9,831 nt of DNA from Deinococcus sp. (GTDB lineage Bacteria > Deinococcota > Deinococci > Deinococcales > Deinococcaceae), in contig JANXWI010000441.1 in assembly GCA_025351205.1 (NCBI GenBank), positions 1 through 9,831 of the forward strand. Reading direction: 5' to 3'. The first letter of the stretch is position 1; every line of letters starts with the position of its first letter. Shown piece after piece: positions 6,008-9,831 of the stretch. Under the pieces are notes generated by a model that was not told the origin of the DNA, did no database searches, and worked only from the letters and a program-made list of their open reading frames with translations. A program made the position numbers and the translations under genes.

Positions 6008-7450
6008 TCAGCGTGAACCGAGCGCGGTGGGGCCGGGCAGCATATCGGCGGCCACGATGTTGAAGGCCACGACAGTGCCGCTGGAGTCCAGCCCCAGGAT
6101 CAGGGTCCAGCTGTGCTTCGGGCCACGCTCGAAGGTGGCGGTGCGGGTGTAGTAGCTGACTCCGCCGCTGCGGCGAACGTCCTCGGCGACGACCCCCGTT
6201 TCGGCTCCGAAGGCCTTCAGGCCGCCCTCTCTGTAGGCCGCGAACGCCGGATAATCGCCCCACTCGCGCCGCACCGAGGGGCTGAACGCGCCCCAGAAGC
6301 CGCTCAGGCGCTGGGTGAACAGCATCTGCGCCAGTTCGCGCCCGCGCGCCAGCGTGACCAGTGGCTGATCCAGCGCCACGGGAGATCCTGTGGCCACGGG
6401 TGCGTCGATCGTGACCGGCGACTGGGCAGCTACAGACTGTGTAGCTGATGACCGTGTTGCTGATGACTGTGTGGCTGATGACCGTGTAGGTGTTGAGAGG
6501 ATAGCTGGCGGGCTGACAGGGGCCGGGCCGGCAGCAGGGGCAGGACTGCGGGGCTGCGCCCGGGCAACGGCGGACGCGGCTGCCTGCCCCTGCTGCAACG
6601 GAGCGTCCGCCGTCTCCAGAGGCGGCGCACCTCTGTTCACGGCAGGCCCGCCCACAGCAGGCCCGCCCACAGCAGACTGGGCCACAGCAGACTGGGCCAC
6701 CCGTGGTCTACCGGTCCGGGCCGCGCCTGTGCTGGCGGCAGCGGGGGCGGAACTCTGGTTGGCCGACAGGGCGGTCGGGCGCTCAGGCGACAGGGCACCG
6801 AAGGCGACATATGTCAGGCTGCCCACAAACACCACGACCACGAGAGCGAGGTTGGCAGTGCGGCCCGCCTGGGTGTTCATCCAGCGCGCGCGGCCCTGAA
6901 TCCGGCCCAGCAGCCGGGGATTCACCTGCTGCGCCCTGAGGGCCTGAATGCGCCCGTACAGCTCGCCCAGCTGCTGTTCCTGGTGTACAAATTCGCCGTT
7001 TTCACGCAACACCTTCAGAATCAGCGCGCGGTCCGGCTCAGTAACATTGCGGCCCCTGAGGTCGTCGTCCAGCTCCCTGGAATCGAGCCTGGCGCTGGAG
7101 GTGTTCGCCAGCTCCCGGACGCCCTGCGGACATGTGGACGCCTGATACACCAGCGTCCTGAACTCGCCCTGGTCGGCGCTGGAAAACAGCCGCACGGCAC
7201 CGTCGCTCAGGGCATATGTGCTCTTTCTGCGGATCATCAGGCCGTACAGGCTCATGGCCATGGCCAGCCGCACCAGCTGGCCGCTCTGGCTGTCGTGGCC
7301 CAGCAGTCTCCTGAAGGTTCCCTCGTCCAGGGGCCGGGTCTTCTGCTCCGCCGCGTACAGCCTGAGCGCCGATTCGAGCGCCTGCTGCAAGCCGACCAGC
7401 GGGAAGGTGGCCCTGGCGTCGGGCTGGAGGCTGGATGTTCGGGAAGTCAT
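6008..7450 (-). CDS. Single-pass membrane protein: winged-helix-like N-terminus, repeat linker, outer NTF2-like domain
   Basis: A 480-residue protein I cannot name. Residues about 15-90 look like a winged helix: a helical part, then GQLVRLAMAMSLYGLMIR (57-74), and the wing STYALSDGAVRLF (77-89). A further helical region runs to about 185. One membrane helix spans about 199-219; arginines before it (183, 187, 189, 197) put the N-terminus in the cytoplasm. Residues 221-365 are a low-complexity Ala/Ser/Pro/Thr linker with two sets of five-residue repeats. The last part (about 368-470), with GFWGAFSPSVRREWG and FERGPKHSWTLILGLDSSG, resembles the NTF2-like/DUF3887 fold. This is the layout of ToxR-like membrane regulators, but DNA binding is inference. 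The ATG has gagagg 4 bases upstream. No domain of known enzymatic function is seen. The MliC-like gene follows on the same strand. Confidence 0.85.
   Translation of the reverse strand: MTSRTSSLQPDARATFPLVGLQQALESALRLYAAEQKTRPLDEGTFRRLLGHDSQSGQLVRLAMAMSLYGLMIRRKSTYALSDGAVRLFSSADQGEFRTLVYQASTCPQGVRELANTSSARLDSRELDDDLRGRNVTEPDRALILKVLRENGEFVHQEQQLGELYGRIQALRAQQVNPRLLGRIQGRARWMNTQAGRTANLALVVVVFVGSLTYVAFGALSPERPTALSANQSSAPAAASTGAARTGRPRVAQSAVAQSAVGGPAVGGPAVNRGAPPLETADAPLQQGQAAASAVARAQPRSPAPAAGPAPVSPPAILSTPTRSSATQSSATRSSATQSVAAQSPVTIDAPVATGSPVALDQPLVTLARGRELAQMLFTQRLSGFWGAFSPSVRREWGDYPAFAAYREGGLKAFGAETGVVAEDVRRSGGVSYYTRTATFERGPKHSWTLILGLDSSGTVVAFNIVAADMLPGPTALGSR
6439..6483. repeat. Minisatellite 1: three 15-bp units in the linker of the membrane protein
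   Basis: Units at 6439-6453, 6454-6468 and 6469-6483 follow gtgtNgctgatgacY, with a degraded fourth unit after them. On the coding strand they give the five-residue unit SSAT(Q/R) near residues 324-338. Because 15 is a multiple of three, gain or loss of a unit keeps the frame. Confidence 0.85.
6642..6701. repeat. Minisatellite 2: four 15-bp units in the same linker
   Basis: Units 6642-6656 and 6657-6671 are identical (gcaggcccgcccaca); 6672-6686 and 6687-6701 are a second version (gcagactgggccac plus one base). They encode AVGGP twice and AVAQS twice (about residues 251-271). The pairing of two versions suggests successive duplications. Confidence 0.88.
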
Positions 7451-7605
7451 GAGGCCTCTCAGGCGGTGGGTGGGAAGAATCGGAACAGGGTCAGGGGTCG
7501 CCCATGCGGGACGACACTGACATGAAGAATTTCACATCCAGGATGGGCGTGATGAATTTTTGGGTGCAGAACGTTCACCTGCCGGTGATGCGCGTTTTCC
7601 TCAGC

Positions 7606-9225
<1,620 letters not shown>

Positions 9226-9233
9226 GTGGGGTC

Positions 9234-9262
9234 AGTCTAGCGAACAGGCGGTGGGCGAACAA
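9234..9262 (-). promoter_or_regulatory. Candidate leaderless promoter of the carboxyltransferase gene
   Basis: On the minus strand, TTGTTC (9257-9262) and TAGACT (9234-9239) are spaced by 17 bp. The -10 ends 8 bases before the ATG, so transcription would begin at or next to the start codon. No Shine-Dalgarno is present. The -35 match is partial (TTG), so this is a moderate prediction. Confidence 0.5.
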
Positions 9263-9290
9263 AAGAAAACCGTCCCCGACGTGGGAACGG
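9261..9290 (-). terminator. Rho-independent terminator of the YflT-like gene
   Basis: Read on the minus strand, ccgttccc pairs with ggggacgg (plus-strand arms 9283-9290 and 9270-9277; 8 bp with one G-U) around a 5-base loop, followed by ttttctttt (plus 9261-9269). It lies 36 bp past the stop of the gene ending at 9327. Its T-tract reaches into the proposed -35 hexamer of the next gene. Confidence 0.85.
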
Positions 9291-9326
9291 CCTGTGTAAA
9301 CAACACCCTGTGCAGTCAGCGGAGGG

Positions 9327-9809
9327 TCAGCGGCTGGGAGCGGCGGGCATCCTGCTCAGCAACTCACGCGCCTGCTCGGCCAGTTCTGGGTCCACCATAA
9401 CGTTGTAATGGTCGGCCCGCATGCCGCCCACGCTGGTAAAGTCGCGCCGCCCGCCGCTCAGGGCGTACGAGATCAGCGCGAAGATGGCCCCGAAGATGAT
9501 GCCCAGCAGCAGGCCGTCGAGCATCAGGGCCAGAAAGCTGCGGCCAGGCCCGCCGAAGCCCAGAAAGTTCAGGACCAGGCCGATGAAAATGCCCGTGAAC
9601 GCGCCCTGCGTCATGCCCAGGCTGAGTGCCCGCGTCCAGTCGAGGCGGCCCGTGACCTGCTCGACGATCTTCAGGCCCTCACCCACGATGCTGACGTGCT
9701 CCACGGCGAATTTCTGGTCCGACAGGTAATCCACGGCCCGCTGCGCCTCCAGATACTGCGCGAAACTGGCGACCTGCACCCGGTTGGGCCGGTCCAGAAG
9801 GTTACCCAT
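9327..9809 (-). CDS. YflT-like general stress protein with two membrane segments
   Basis: A 160-residue protein resembling the general stress protein family with a YflT-like N-terminal domain. Residues about 10-45 (VQVASFAQYLEAQRAVDYLS, then FAVEHVSIVGEG) form the alpha/beta unit typical of that family. Two glycine-rich hydrophobic segments follow (about 61-84 and 92-117), with a short GFGGPGR turn between. The C-terminal YNVMVDPELAEQARELLSR (135-153) resembles a second half of the ferredoxin-like unit. Homologues are stress-induced in Gram-positive bacteria, but the biochemical role is unknown. The ATG at 9807-9809 has no clear ribosome site; only 22 bp upstream are in the window. It ends in a strong terminator, so it is probably transcribed separately from the carboxyltransferase gene. 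Confidence 0.85.
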   Translation of the reverse strand: MGNLLDRPNRVQVASFAQYLEAQRAVDYLSDQKFAVEHVSIVGEGLKIVEQVTGRLDWTRALSLGMTQGAFTGIFIGLVLNFLGFGGPGRSFLALMLDGLLLGIIFGAIFALISYALSGGRRDFTSVGGMRADHYNVMVDPELAEQARELLSRMPAAPSR

Positions 9810-9831
9810 GGCCTGCTGCTGGGGTGAGAAA

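Noticed and set aside
6439..6701. Short regularly spaced repeats as a CRISPR array
   Set aside because: The units are contiguous 15-mers without spacers and lie in frame within a coding sequence.
7530..7560. Imperfect hairpin followed by ttttt on the plus strand
   Set aside because: The stem is interrupted and both flanking genes are on the minus strand, so a plus-strand terminator would have no gene to end.

Overview
The window reads as a stretch of a Deinococcus-type chromosome. It is GC-rich throughout, the recognisable proteins (triosephosphate isomerase, RlmI/RlmO-type rRNA methyltransferase, Bacillus-type MsrB, PccB-type carboxyltransferase, YflT-like general stress protein) suit the Deinococcus-Thermus group, and several genes have a -10-like hexamer almost against the start codon instead of a Shine-Dalgarno, as in leaderless transcription. 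The genus is an inference; no rRNA gene is present to confirm it.

Layout. The 3' part of tpiA (1-393, +) ends in a strong intrinsic terminator (408-445). About 430 bp without a gene follow (450-880), holding a palindromic repeat and a second GC hairpin. An RlmI/RlmO-like methyltransferase (881-2107, -) is divergent from a six-helix membrane GGDEF protein (2276-3325, +). After a dispersed repeat comes a two-gene operon of paralogous lipoproteins (3602-4090 and 4092-4754, +). Five genes on the minus strand fill the rest: msrB (4786-5232), a secreted MliC-like protein (5525-5896), a single-pass membrane protein with a predicted cytoplasmic winged helix and an outer NTF2-like domain (6008-7450), a PccB-type carboxyltransferase (7606-9225) and a YflT-like stress protein (9327-9809).

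How the genes relate. This is mostly chromosomal housekeeping plus a cell-envelope section (about 3.6-7.5 kb): two lipoproteins, a methionine sulfoxide reductase, a putative lysozyme-inhibitor-fold protein and a membrane-tethered putative regulator directly upstream of it. Whether these form one regulon is inference from position only. No phage, transposase, CRISPR, tRNA or rRNA was seen. The least ordinary items are the ToxR-like 480-residue protein with two 15-bp minisatellites in its linker, the paired CxxxC lipoproteins, and a family of mosaic palindromic repeats sharing an identical 19-mer at three intergenic sites.
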